DNA of 64,000 nt. Origin: Phytopythium helicoides. Lineage: Eukaryota > Oomycota > Peronosporomycetes > Pythiales > Pythiaceae. The notes below the pieces were generated by a model. It searched no databases, had not been told where the DNA came from, and saw nothing but the letters and a program-made list of their open reading frames with translations. The stretch is taken from positions 248,001 through 312,000 of the forward strand of contig JANFNE010000028.1 of assembly GCA_024867545.1 (NCBI GenBank). Direction: 5' to 3'. Numbering within the stretch: position 1 is the first letter of the stretch; the number at the start of each line of letters is the position of its first letter. Made by a program: the position numbers and the translations under genes. This document shows positions 10,146 to 19,866 of the stretch, one piece after another.

Positions 10146-12419
10146 ATGGCCGACGACGAGGCTGGCAGGAAGCGCAAGCGCAGCGCCGCCGGCTGCGCGC
10201 ACGAGGGCAACGACCTGGTGGTGGAGGAGCTGAGGAAGATCCGCGCGCGGCTGAGGGAGCCGTCGCACCTGGCGAGCAACTTTGGGCGCGCGATCGCGGC
10301 CATCCAGGCGCACCCGGAGCGGATCGAGGACGGGCGGCAGGCCAAGCAGCTGCGCAACATTGGCAACTACATGGCCAACCAGATCCAGGCCATCCTCAAC
10401 AAGCAGCGTGGAGGAGGTTGTGGAGGAGCTGCTGGTAATAGCGCCGCAGACGCGACTTCAGGAGGCGAAACACAGCGGACGAGAGGGGCAACGACTAGCA
10501 GCAGCAACGATCCGCCGAGGAGGAAGAAGCAGCAACCACAGCAACCTCAGCAACGGAGCGAACCAGCGTTCCCGTCAATTGCTGTCTCAGATGCTGCCGG
10601 AGATGGTGCCGCCAGCAGGGAGAAGATGTACGCTCCTTCACAAGGAAAACGTACGACCAGTTTGCTGTCGAAGACGGTGATTGGACTGCTGACGGACTTT
10701 TCGTGCTTTACTGTAGAGCCCTGGTTTGTGCTACTGGTGTTGCAGCGCAGCAAAGCCTGGGATGATGACAGCGCAATGTCTTTGGAAGACTTACTGAGCC
10801 AGATGCAGCGCGCTGGGGTAAGCGTCGTCTCTCGAAGTCTACATCTTAAAAAGCTCCTGTTGTCCCAACTAACTCGGCGGATTGTCTAGTACTCTGGAAC
10901 CATGCCAAAGCTGAAAGCCTGCCTTGCGATATTATGCTCAACCCACGAGGTTGCCAAGCGCACAATCAACGGAGGAGTCTTTCTTACCGTTAAGGGCCAG
11001 GAAAGTGCTGATCGGTGTCCTGGCGAGTTGTCCGATACCGGTGCAACTGCCTCGACTGCGTCATCATCGAGCTCATCCACTTCTGGAGCTGTCCCGTTGA
11101 GTGACTCATCAAGTTTGGCATCGCTCCAGACAAGGATAGCAGCGTCCACTACTTGCGACACAGCTGATGATGACGAAGATAATTTATCAGAGCCCGAGAC
11201 GATCGTTGCTGCTTCGGATGGCATATTGGACCACTCTCAACCGGAAAGTGAGATCGGATACGAGTTCGATTTCAGCTTTGATCCAGATGAAGAGCCTCCG
11301 TCGCTAGCTGAGCGATTGGAGAGGCGTCTTCACGGGCCGAGCACAAACTCCGTTCAGCGCAAAGAATCATCGAATGGTAGCACATCCAGACGCCCCTTAT
11401 CTTCTACAATCGTGGCATCAACAACATTGAGTGCGCATAAAGACGGCGACGAGTGGGAGCTCGTTCTGCTACTTGACCACCGAGAAATTCTTTCTCGTCG
11501 CAACCGATCCATTCTGGAGCGAAAACTGCTCGAACGAGGTATAACGTGCGAAGTGCGCGCACTCAACGTTGGCGATGTCCAGTGGATTGCGCGCCGCTAT
11601 CGCCCAGGCGACGACAGAGTCAGTGGTGGGTTTACCTGACGCGATGGAAGGTTGATTTTTGTACATTCTGACGTCGTATTCCGTGCAGAATTCATGCTAA
11701 ATGCGATCGTCGAGCGCAAAGAGGTTAACGACTTATCGGGAAGTATTATCGACCGGCGCTACTTTGAGCAGAAGACGCGACTCGGTGCTTGTGGGCTCAC
11801 TCACGTGATCTACCTTGTTGAGGGATCGCTTACACAACAACAGACCACCATCAGATCAAGTGGCCTCGAGACGGCAATGTGCCGCACCCAAGTGCAAAAC
11901 CAGTTTTTTGTTCAGCTTTGCCGAAGCTCCGACGAGTCTTTATCTTTCCTCTCTAGCGTTCACATGCGGCTTCTAGCCAAGTTCCCACGTAACGCGTGTC
12001 GAAATACCGAGTTACATTCGCTCGAGAATTCAGCAAGGCGCGAGTCACCGTTCATACCATCCAGCGTGACACAGGTTAACGACACGAGGGCATTTGATGC
12101 TGTATTGTGCCAACCGCTGCAGCTGTTTGCGGCATTCAACGCACAATTCCGCAAGAAGTCTCAATTCACAGTTGGGGAGATGTATCAAATGATGCTGATG
12201 CAAGCTCCTGGACTGAGCGCCGCCAAGACTGCAGCGTTGTACAAGACCTTCTCGACGTTTCACGAGCTACGAGCCGCTCTTCAGATCTCCGGCAAAAAGA
12301 ACCCCATCGACGAGGTTCGGTGTGGCGAATCCCAGCGTCGAGTCGGTATCAAGACACGGCAGGGACTTGCCCAGCTGCTGACTGCAAGCGAGTACATTGA
12401 AGATACAGAGACGGGATGA
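10146..12419 (+). CDS. MUS81: MUS81 structure-specific endonuclease subunit
   Basis: Three exons (10146-10817, 10890-11625, 11689-12419) with introns of 72 and 63 bp give 712 residues. The N-terminus has the MUS81 helix-hairpin-helix region (about 30-85), followed by a disordered Ser/Gln-rich linker. The second exon holds a winged-helix-like stretch ([12 protein letters not shown]) and the start of the ERCC4 nuclease ([20 protein letters not shown]). The third exon carries the catalytic VERKEVNDL motif and [11 protein letters not shown], then the C-terminal HhH2 ([13 protein letters not shown]). With an EME1-type partner the enzyme cuts 3' flaps, stalled forks and Holliday junctions in the nucleus. 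The second splice was placed so that exon 2's final G plus AA makes Glu before the catalytic strand. It is divergent from the Aurora kinase. Confidence 0.93.
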
Positions 12420-12768
12420 GTCCGTATCAGCACGTCACCATCTTCAACTCATTTTGACGCGTTGGCGTCAATGAACCTGATGGCTGCTAGTAATGCCTGC
12501 AAGCGCATTAGTGGTGGTGGTTTTGATACTTTGGTGATGTGGAAGAGAAAGCTGCAGATGAGTGTTCGAATCTCTTGCTCAGCCTTTATGGGTACATCGG
12601 TGGTAATCCGTGTGCACGCTTGCGAACACCGTACCACTCTCCCGCGACAGCGTGTCAACTCCAACACAATGGTGTTCGAATGTCGAGTCCGTTGGTGGTT
12701 GTGATTCATTACTTAGTGGCGATGCATGTCAGCACCGGCTCACTTCGCATTTGGCTCCCCAAGAAGCA
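12420..12768. other. Intergenic region upstream of GH5 copy 2
   Basis: About 350 bp holding the MUS81 3' end and the GH5 copy 2 promoter. The GH5 frame stays open upstream to 12610, but that extension lacks the conserved layout, so I treat it as non-coding. Confidence 0.5.
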
Positions 12769-14163
12769 ATGCGCGGTCGGCACGCGCTTCTCATCAGCGC
12801 CGCAGTTCTGCTCGGCAGCCTCGTGGTTGTCCTTGCCATCGTCTTCTCGCGCCAGTCGGGGTCAGAGAGCGTCGACAATGGCAATGGGCAGTCCAGTTCC
12901 AGCTCCGGTGGAGGTGGCCAGGCTTCATCGCTGAGCAGTGACAGTAGTAGCGAGTCCGTCACGTCCACCGGGGACACCCACACCAGTGGCAGCAGCCAAT
13001 CCACCGCCTCTGGTAGTAGCTCTTTCGGCGCGCCATCGAGCGAGGATCACATTCAATGGAGCATCCGCAACGGGTCTGTCAAGTCGCGGGGCGTCAATTT
13101 GGGCGGTTGGCTGGTGGCCGAGTACTGGATGACGCAGGACGCTGCGTTCTGGTCGACGGTTGGCGCGGCGGACCGCCTAGGCGGCGAGTACATCGCGATC
13201 ACCAGCGCCCCGAGTCCGTCCACAGTTCGAGCCCAGCTCAAGACTCACCACTCGACATACATCACAGAAGACGATATCAAGGAGATTGCAGCAGTCGGCC
13301 TCAACACTGTCCGCGTCCCTGTCGGCTGGTGGATTATCGGGAAAGACGACTACGACACGTCCAATACGCAACGATGGCGAGTATTCCCGGACGACACACT
13401 CCATTATCTCGACTTGCTGATCACCAAGTGGGCCAAGAAGTACAACGTCGCCGTTCTTGTCAGTATGCACGCGGCCAAAGGATCACAAAACGGCGAGCAG
13501 CATTCGGCGCCGACAGATCTCGGGAAGTCCTACTGGAGTGACTACCCTGAGAACGTTGACAACACCGTTGAGGTCGTGTCGTTTCTGGCGGACCGATACA
13601 AAGACGAGGATGCGTTCTTGGGCATTACACTGCTGAACGGACCAGCAGGCACTACGGACGATTCCGTGCTCCTGCAGTACTACAAGGACGCCTACAAGAC
13701 CATTCGAAGCTCTGGCAACGCCTGCATCTTGTCCATTATGGCCCTAAGCTACGGAAATGTGGATCTTGCTGGCTCTATGCTCTCGTCTGAAGGGTTCATC
13801 AACGTCTGGATCGAGTGGCACCCGTACTTTGCGTTCGGCTATGACTCCTACACTGACAGCCAGCTCATAAACGCCGTGACAGACACGTACCAAGATATTT
13901 TGGGCATGTGGAGCAGCGTGCCAGACCTCAACGCGGTATTTATCGGCGAATGGAGTGTCGCTGTCCCCGCGGGCCAGTTCAGCGGCGAGGAGGACGACTT
14001 TTACAAGTTTGTTGCCAACGAGTTCGAGGTCTTCGCCCAGGCTGAAGGCGGCTGGGCCTTCTTTTCGTGGAAGACGTCGGGCGAGTACCCAGGGTGGTCC
14101 ATGAAGGAGCTGCTAGCGGACTCGAAGCTGCGCGCGTTACTTGAGGAAAATCTGAAGACGTAG
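12769..14163 (+). CDS. GH5 exo-1,3-beta-glucanase-like protein, copy 2, acid/base Glu replaced
   Basis: 464 residues from ATG 12769 (MRGRHALLISAAVLLG), chosen because it begins just before the membrane anchor, as in copy 1. Order: short cytoplasmic tail, membrane anchor (about 7-27), Ser/Gly-rich linker (about 30-90), GH5 domain (about 95-460). Family signatures are clear: VNLGGWLVAEYW, VRVPVGWW, HAAKGSQNG. The nucleophile Glu394 in IGEWS is kept, but the acid/base position reads LLNGP, so Gly291 replaces the invariant Glu (GGA codon 13639-13641). Hydrolysis should be lost or severely reduced, leaving a possible wall-glucan binding role. The reading frame is intact, so purifying selection on the fold remains plausible. 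Confidence 0.88.
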   Translation: MRGRHALLISAAVLLGSLVVVLAIVFSRQSGSESVDNGNGQSSSSSGGGGQASSLSSDSSSESVTSTGDTHTSGSSQSTASGSSSFGAPSSEDHIQWSIRNGSVKSRGVNLGGWLVAEYWMTQDAAFWSTVGAADRLGGEYIAITSAPSPSTVRAQLKTHHSTYITEDDIKEIAAVGLNTVRVPVGWWIIGKDDYDTSNTQRWRVFPDDTLHYLDLLITKWAKKYNVAVLVSMHAAKGSQNGEQHSAPTDLGKSYWSDYPENVDNTVEVVSFLADRYKDEDAFLGITLLNGPAGTTDDSVLLQYYKDAYKTIRSSGNACILSIMALSYGNVDLAGSMLSSEGFINVWIEWHPYFAFGYDSYTDSQLINAVTDTYQDILGMWSSVPDLNAVFIGEWSVAVPAGQFSGEEDDFYKFVANEFEVFAQAEGGWAFFSWKTSGEYPGWSMKELLADSKLRALLEENLKT

Positions 14164-15292
14164 AAGATCGTTGTCGTGCATGACGCTGCTAGGAAAGATA
14201 GGTATTTAGCGCGGATTGGAATGCATCGAGGTGACAACGATGTGGCAGTTGGAGTCGTATTGCACGCTGAGTCCTCTACGGATGGCAATGATGTGCCGAC
14301 CGCTTACGAAAGACGTGAACAGCCACGCTTCCGGTTGCAAATGCCTCGATCATTGACAGAGCTCTGCGCATCGTCGCCATGATCATTTTGATTGGACCCG
14401 TAAAGGAGCTGGCGGGGGTGTCAAATCGGCTCAAGAGAATCGCGCCTGCTGGGCGCTGAGAAGCGACCACCGGACACCAAGCCTTTACCAGCGAGAATGT
14501 AGCTCTCTATGCATGCGCAGTTATCTCAAGAAGGAAGTTCCAGACAGGAAGTCGACCTCGTCTGGCAACATGAGCGTGCACTCGAGGTCATCAGTATCCA
14601 CTTTTTACAACCAAACCACTGGCCATCGCATCAATGGCACACAACTGAACGAGCTTGGAAAGACTCCTCATTACAACCGCGTGTGTGCGTACGCAGCGTC
14701 CGTTACCGTGGCTTTCTGCCTCGGCATTGCTTCGGGAAGCTCCGAGCGTATCCGCTGACGAGATATGAGACCGAGATGTACGGTTCATTTTCCTCGTTCA
14801 AGTAAATGTTGAGTCCATTTTTCAGTTATTCAAGTGCGTGGTACAACCTAAACAAGCTTGGACGGTTCTCGTCTTGGTCCGACTATCAATGCTTGCCCGA
14901 TCCAAAAGCCCATGATGGCAGCCTGAAGGCGCTTTTCAATGCACTGCGGTCGGAGCTGGAGATGCAACGGTCGCTCCTACGTGTCTCGGTCGACCGCAGT
15001 GCTCTATCCAATCGATGTGACACCCTGTATGGTCTTCGTTCGCGCCAGCCGTCGTTGGGTCGGGAAGGCGATCTGAAATGCACATTCGCCACCAGCAGGT
15101 TTGCTGCACTGCGCCGGAGCACATGGCCACTGCATTCGTCTGCTTTGCTATTGTCTCTCTCATCACGGAGATTGGCTGTAGAGACTCAGCGGCATTCGCC
15201 AATTCCTCCGCCCTTCGACGGACGAATTACACTCGGCCGCTAGTTGACTGCCACCGCCTGAAGCAGTACAGTACTCTCGCCTTTGAGATCCA
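14164..15292. other. Intergenic region, no gene seen
   Basis: About 1.1 kb. Short ORFs such as 14513-14758 (+) have no recognisable domain or clear signal peptide. GTACAGTAC lies at 15266-15274, about 20 bp before the transglutaminase ATG. Confidence 0.5.
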
Positions 15293-16960
15293 ATGGTGCG
15301 TCCCGTGACGACGCTGCCCGTGGCGGCCGCGCTGGGCCTTGTGCTCATGGGCGATTCAGTGGACGCTCGCCCGCTCAAGTACGCACCCGTGACCCTCACG
15401 AACGGGACAGTGACGCTCGGCAAGAATCACCCGGCGTTCGGCGCTGCCTTGGCCAACAGCAGCGTGATCGAGGTCGACGACAGGGTGGACCCCGACGTCG
15501 AGGCATTCCTGGCGACCCTCATTGACGTCAACGTCTCCGACACATCCATGTTTGTGAACTCGTCGGGTCCGGCCAACTTCAAACCGATTGGTGGAGTCAA
15601 GTTCATCAGCAACTTCACCTCCAGCGTCAAATACGACTTTGACGACTACGATGGCAGTGACGCGAGCGATGAGAGCGACGAGAGCGATGAGAGTGACGTG
15701 GACGACCTTGGCGACTTTGATGAGGACTCGGACGAAGAGGACACGGAGGACGCTGATGATGACACAGACGACGCGTGTGATCCCGGCTTTGGCTCGGACT
15801 CTGGTCGCCGCCACCGCAAGCTGCGCAGCCGCAAGCAAAAGGCTAAGCATCGCTCGCGAAAGCTCGAGGAGTCGAGCACCGACGTCGCCAAGCTTGAGAC
15901 GTTCTTCGGTACGACCATGGAGATGAACATCAACAACCTCCCCACTGTCGGCGTGTATGCGCCTTCGCCGTGGCCCGGACCGTACTGGCCCATGTACCAG
16001 GACGGCATCAATGTCGTTTGGTCTCCTGGAGAGGCTAGCGCGGCCGAAAAGTATGCTACTGCATTCGGCCTTGACGTCTCTGACTTCATGGACAAAGTCT
16101 CTGCGGCCTCGGGCATCGACGCTGAGTCGGGCAACACTGTGTGCACGACAGATGACGACTGCTCGTCGCTGAATGACGAGAGTGTCTGTGCCATTCGCAC
16201 GAACAAGACTTCGGGCTACTGCATCCCGACGTGGTACGGCATCTGCCATGCCTGGACTCCAGCTGCTCTCCTCGAGGACGAGCCGCAGTGCGATGTCACG
16301 TACAATGGCGTGACCTTCCACGTCATGGACCTCAAGGCGCTCGTGACGCAGGTGTACGACGGCGCTGACGTTCAGACCGTGTTCACGGGCGTTCGCTACA
16401 ACGGCGAGACCGACACGACAGACAAGTACGGACGCCACAGCAGCTCGGCGTACCGCGACCTCAACCCGGGCTACTTCCACGTGGCTATTGCCAACCTTCT
16501 CGGTAGCCTGAACCACACGTTCATCATCGACTACGCTGCAGATGCTGACGTGTGGAACCAGCCCGTGCGTGGCTTCAAAGTCAAGGAGACCCAGCGCTAC
16601 ACGCTCGAGGAGGCCGGCGAGACATTCTACGGCGTCAACACGTACCCGTACAACAGCGAGGCCGACAGCATCATGTACGTCGAGACGCGTCTCTCGTGGG
16701 TTTACGAGACGTACACGGACGGCCCGCTCGTGTCGTCGGGTGAGGTCGATTCGTTCACGACTGGTGCCTACTACACCTACCTGCTCGAGCTCGACGACAG
16801 TGACAACATTATTGGAGGCGAGTGGATCTGGAACTCGAGCGACGCCCATCCGGACTTCCTGTGGTTCCCGACCGCCAAGCCCGACTCGAGCCTCGTGACT
16901 GAGGTTGGCCTGAGCTATGCCAACGTGTTGCAGCTGCTCGAATCGGCCCAGAACTGCTAA
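15293..16960 (+). CDS. Secreted transglutaminase elicitor with Pep-13-like peptide
   Basis: 555 residues without intron. A signal peptide (about 1-25) and pro-region precede a run of Asp/Glu/Ser (about 120-165), then a strongly basic cluster (RRHRKLRSRK, about 172-192) and the mature enzyme. The predicted catalytic Cys is Cys318 in GICHAW. The surface peptide VWNQPVRGFKV starts at residue 420 and matches the Pep-13 core known from the Phytophthora GP42 wall transglutaminase. The following residues here are KE, so the usual Tyr is Lys. The family crosslinks Gln and Lys side chains in wall proteins and is recognised by plants as a microbial pattern. The acidic-then-basic boundary looks like a zymogen processing site (inference). 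A 570-codon antisense ORF covers the whole gene and is a shadow. Confidence 0.93.
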   Translation: MVRPVTTLPVAAALGLVLMGDSVDARPLKYAPVTLTNGTVTLGKNHPAFGAALANSSVIEVDDRVDPDVEAFLATLIDVNVSDTSMFVNSSGPANFKPIGGVKFISNFTSSVKYDFDDYDGSDASDESDESDESDVDDLGDFDEDSDEEDTEDADDDTDDACDPGFGSDSGRRHRKLRSRKQKAKHRSRKLEESSTDVAKLETFFGTTMEMNINNLPTVGVYAPSPWPGPYWPMYQDGINVVWSPGEASAAEKYATAFGLDVSDFMDKVSAASGIDAESGNTVCTTDDDCSSLNDESVCAIRTNKTSGYCIPTWYGICHAWTPAALLEDEPQCDVTYNGVTFHVMDLKALVTQVYDGADVQTVFTGVRYNGETDTTDKYGRHSSSAYRDLNPGYFHVAIANLLGSLNHTFIIDYAADADVWNQPVRGFKVKETQRYTLEEAGETFYGVNTYPYNSEADSIMYVETRLSWVYETYTDGPLVSSGEVDSFTTGAYYTYLLELDDSDNIIGGEWIWNSSDAHPDFLWFPTAKPDSSLVTEVGLSYANVLQLLESAQNC

Positions 16961-17754
16961 ATCGCTGCGTCGGTAGCAAGACGCGAGTGCATTATTGTGC
17001 AGAGTCCAGTGGCTTTCGTGGCATGGCATGTAGTCTTTCAGTGCTGGCAGCTGCTGTATTCGGATCAAAGTGAGTAAAGAAAGTGGTCTTGTTGTGTGTT
17101 GTGGTCGTGAACAGCTTCATTCAGGTCATCGAGATGTCAAGGCATGCATTCTTCGAGGCTGCTCGATGTGCCGTCCATTTTTGCCAGATGTGATGCTGCT
17201 GTCCACAAATCAGGCATGTTGAAGCAATTGTGTCGACCGAATCCATCGCGTGATGACCATCGAGACGGCTCTCAATACCTTGATGTGCCTTGCAACTGGT
17301 CGGTGGGCAAGCCGGTCACAGTGCAACGGTGGCCACAAACGCTGGTTCGTCGCAATTGCACGCAGATGTCGACTGGCTGATCAATAAAACAGGCTGCTCA
17401 TCACATTGTCAGGAAGGCAGCAAGAAAAGTCGGCCACGTCATGGATTCTATCAACAATTAATGGGACCAGTGGTCAGTGGCACCGCCACCGCCACCACCG
17501 CTCGTCGGCAAGTGAATTCTGAGTCGATGGCACTGACGTAGCTCGGTTCTGAGTTGTTCTTGCTCTGGCCTCTGTCGCCTGCCAACTTTCTTGACAGCTG
17601 GAAGAAGCTTGCGGATCGTCTGAAAAGCAAGCTGGCCTTGAAGACGGAGAAAGGCAATCAAAGCGAGCCTCGACAACCACCAGCAATCCATCACGCAGTT
17701 CATTCTCTCCAACACGAAATGCATAAATATCCTACCCAAGTCCTACGATGTAAT
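16961..17754. other. Intergenic region between convergent genes
   Basis: About 800 bp between the 3' ends of the transglutaminase and MYB gene 1. No coding signal or repeat seen. Confidence 0.5.
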
Positions 17755-18510
17755 TCAGATGCTGGAAAAGTTCTCGATGAAAAAGTCGAGCGACTCGCTA
17801 AGCGACGGCAGGTCGTCGGCGTCGAGCATATCGAGGTCGAGCAGCATGGCGTCGTCGCACTGAAACTCCGCAAATAGTGCAACAGAAGAGATGGCCGACG
17901 GCGATGCGCCGTCAAAGTCGCCCGCCAAGAGCGGCTTGACATCCGTATCCGGCTCGACCTTGTCGAGCGTCGGTCGCTGCGCGGCAACAGCAGGCTTGGT
18001 CGGCGTCAACGAGTTCGTAGCGGTGGCAACGGTGGTAGATTTTACTGGCGTCGGGGTTTGAACAGCTGGCACTGGCACTGGAACTTGAGGAATGGTATTC
18101 GCTCGCTTGGAGGCGTCAAGCGCGCGTCGGGCATGCTTTCGGCGCGCGTCGGCTCCCGTGGGGCTGATGAGCGTGGCGAGCGCGAGCACATCGTGGTCAA
18201 TGCGGTGCTCTCTACGCAGGCGCACGGCCTTGCCAGTCTGCATGCCGTGCAGTCGGCGCGAGACCTTCTCCTGGTACTTTTGCGCGTGGGTCTGCACCTG
18301 GCGCACAGAGCGCGTGCCCACGAACTCGGTGATGGCCTTCCACGGCCCCTGCGGGTACTTCTTGAGCGCCTCGAGGAACCGGTCGTGCTCCTCGGCGGAC
18401 CATACGCCCACGGCCTTGTTGGCCCCCGGAGACCGCGCCGAGGTCGAAATCGTCGGCGCCGCCGTGGCGAACGGGAGCAGCAGGGTGGGGGCTGGCGACG
18501 TCTGCAGCAT
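17755..18510 (-). CDS. R1-type MYB (SHAQKYF class) transcription factor 1
   Basis: 251 residues from ATG 18510. One MYB repeat at about 40-95: VWSAEEHDRFLEALKKYPQG, then GPWKAITEFVGTRSVRQV and the recognition-helix signature THAQKYQEKV. This class binds DNA as a single-repeat MYB. A conserved basic extension follows (RREHRIDHDVL). The C-terminus ends in an acidic Leu/Asp-rich segment (DDLPSLSESLDFFIENF), which is likely an activation or partner-binding motif because MYB genes 2 and 3 have close counterparts. Upstream, at 18644-18651 and 18669-18676, are GTACTGTA-type sites also seen before the other two MYB genes. Confidence 0.9.
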   Translation of the reverse strand: MLQTSPAPTLLLPFATAAPTISTSARSPGANKAVGVWSAEEHDRFLEALKKYPQGPWKAITEFVGTRSVRQVQTHAQKYQEKVSRRLHGMQTGKAVRLRREHRIDHDVLALATLISPTGADARRKHARRALDASKRANTIPQVPVPVPAVQTPTPVKSTTVATATNSLTPTKPAVAAQRPTLDKVEPDTDVKPLLAGDFDGASPSAISSVALFAEFQCDDAMLLDLDMLDADDLPSLSESLDFFIENFSSI

Positions 18511-19866
18511 CGCGGCTGGCGAACGTGAGAATTGAGAAAGGAGAAATCCAAGCGGTTGGCTCCGAGGCGGCGGATTCGCGACTGAGGTGGCGGCGCCACG
18601 AGCGACTCGAGGAGCGAAGCCATTTGAGGTGAGACCGAGTGACGTACTGTAGAGCGAGTGACGTGGTATACTGTACTTCAGTAAAATCTTTTGGTCGAAT
18701 TGACGCGCAGAGCCGAGCGCATACAAACGCCAAGTCAGTGCAGAAGGGACCGAACCGAACTGAGCATGGTGACGCGTCCATCTCCACTTACGTGCGCGGT
18801 TTCGCAATTTGAAAAGAATATCTTGGCGTTTGTATGCCGCCCGCGAAAAATCTTTTCAGCAAAGCCTCGGGCCGGAAAAAAAAAATGTTGGCTTGCATAC
18901 GAGAGCCGACGGCTTCCTCGGGTCTCATGACGCCACCTCAGCTTTCGCTCCGCGCGAGTTCGTGGAGTTCTTCATGAAGCCACCGACTTGACGACTCAGT
19001 TTCCGTGGCCCAACTCGCTTCTCTTCGCGGACATTTTGACCAGAGAGCAACACGCGGAGAGGAGCGCGGGCAGCCACCGCCGGGAAAATGAGAATCAGGT
19101 CGGCGGTGCAAGCGCTCTATGACGCCGCGGTCGGCGCCATACTCGAGCTTCGCGAGGCCATTAGTGCTGAACCACGTGCGGTCGCCATGTAGCTCGAGTG
19201 GATATAGGTCCGTCGGTGATTCTCATCCCCCTCACTTCAACATCAGCGCAGCAAATTTATCGCGAATGAGCTTCTGCGTGCACCTGTGCGGCTCAAATCA
19301 CAGCGGCCACAAGCGCGTCAACGCCGAGTCCTACGCCCGCGCATTCCTGCTGAACTGACTTGGTCCGAGTGTTCGTGCGTCATTTCCGCGCGCGTTCCGC
19401 GACAAACGTGTCGACACCTGTGTTGTTGAACGCGCCAAGACAACGCAACCCAAGCGGCAACGTGGGAAACTCGCAGATACCACACCAGTCGGCATCATCA
19501 TACAGCCATGCTCATTTGGATCTCGCCGCGACTGGCACCTACTGGCTTGACCGACGGCGACAGGCGACTCGCGGCTGGATTCGCGGCGCCTCGGGCCTGC
19601 GCAACCACCAACCAGCGCTGAGTCACCTGCCAGCCGCCAAATCAGACCTCCTCCACATGGACACCTCACGCCGAGGCGCGCAGACCGACTCCTTGCTTGA
19701 TCGAAATCACCGTGGCGCCGGAGCACTCTTGACACCAGCCTGGACTCTGGACGCCATATCCGCACAGCCAATGATCCATTCACCACTACCGCACCACCTA
19801 AACAGCCCTTATGAACATTCGCGGAAAGCAGCGCGTTTTCGCATCGATATGCATCTCCATCAACTC
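18511..19866. promoter_or_regulatory. MYB1 upstream region and long intergenic stretch
   Basis: GTACTGTA at 18644-18651 and TACTGTAC at 18669-18676 lie about 135-165 bp before the MYB1 start, each beside a GAGTGACG copy. The rest, to the myosin stop at 19867, shows only short unsupported ORFs. Confidence 0.4.

Noticed and set aside
14513..14758. 81-codon ORF with a hydrophobic segment as a small secreted protein
   Set aside because: The hydrophobic stretch is near the C-terminus, there is no signal peptide, and no homology was recognised.
15815..15826. RKLR in the transglutaminase as an RxLR effector motif
   Set aside because: It lies at residue 175 inside a basic cluster, far outside the usual position after a signal peptide, and the protein is a recognised enzyme.
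15356..17068. 570-codon open frame antisense to the transglutaminase
   Set aside because: It mirrors the sense gene almost end to end, is Arg/Val/His-rich with no motif, and is explained by GC-rich codon bias; the sense strand has a signal peptide, catalytic Cys and Pep-13.
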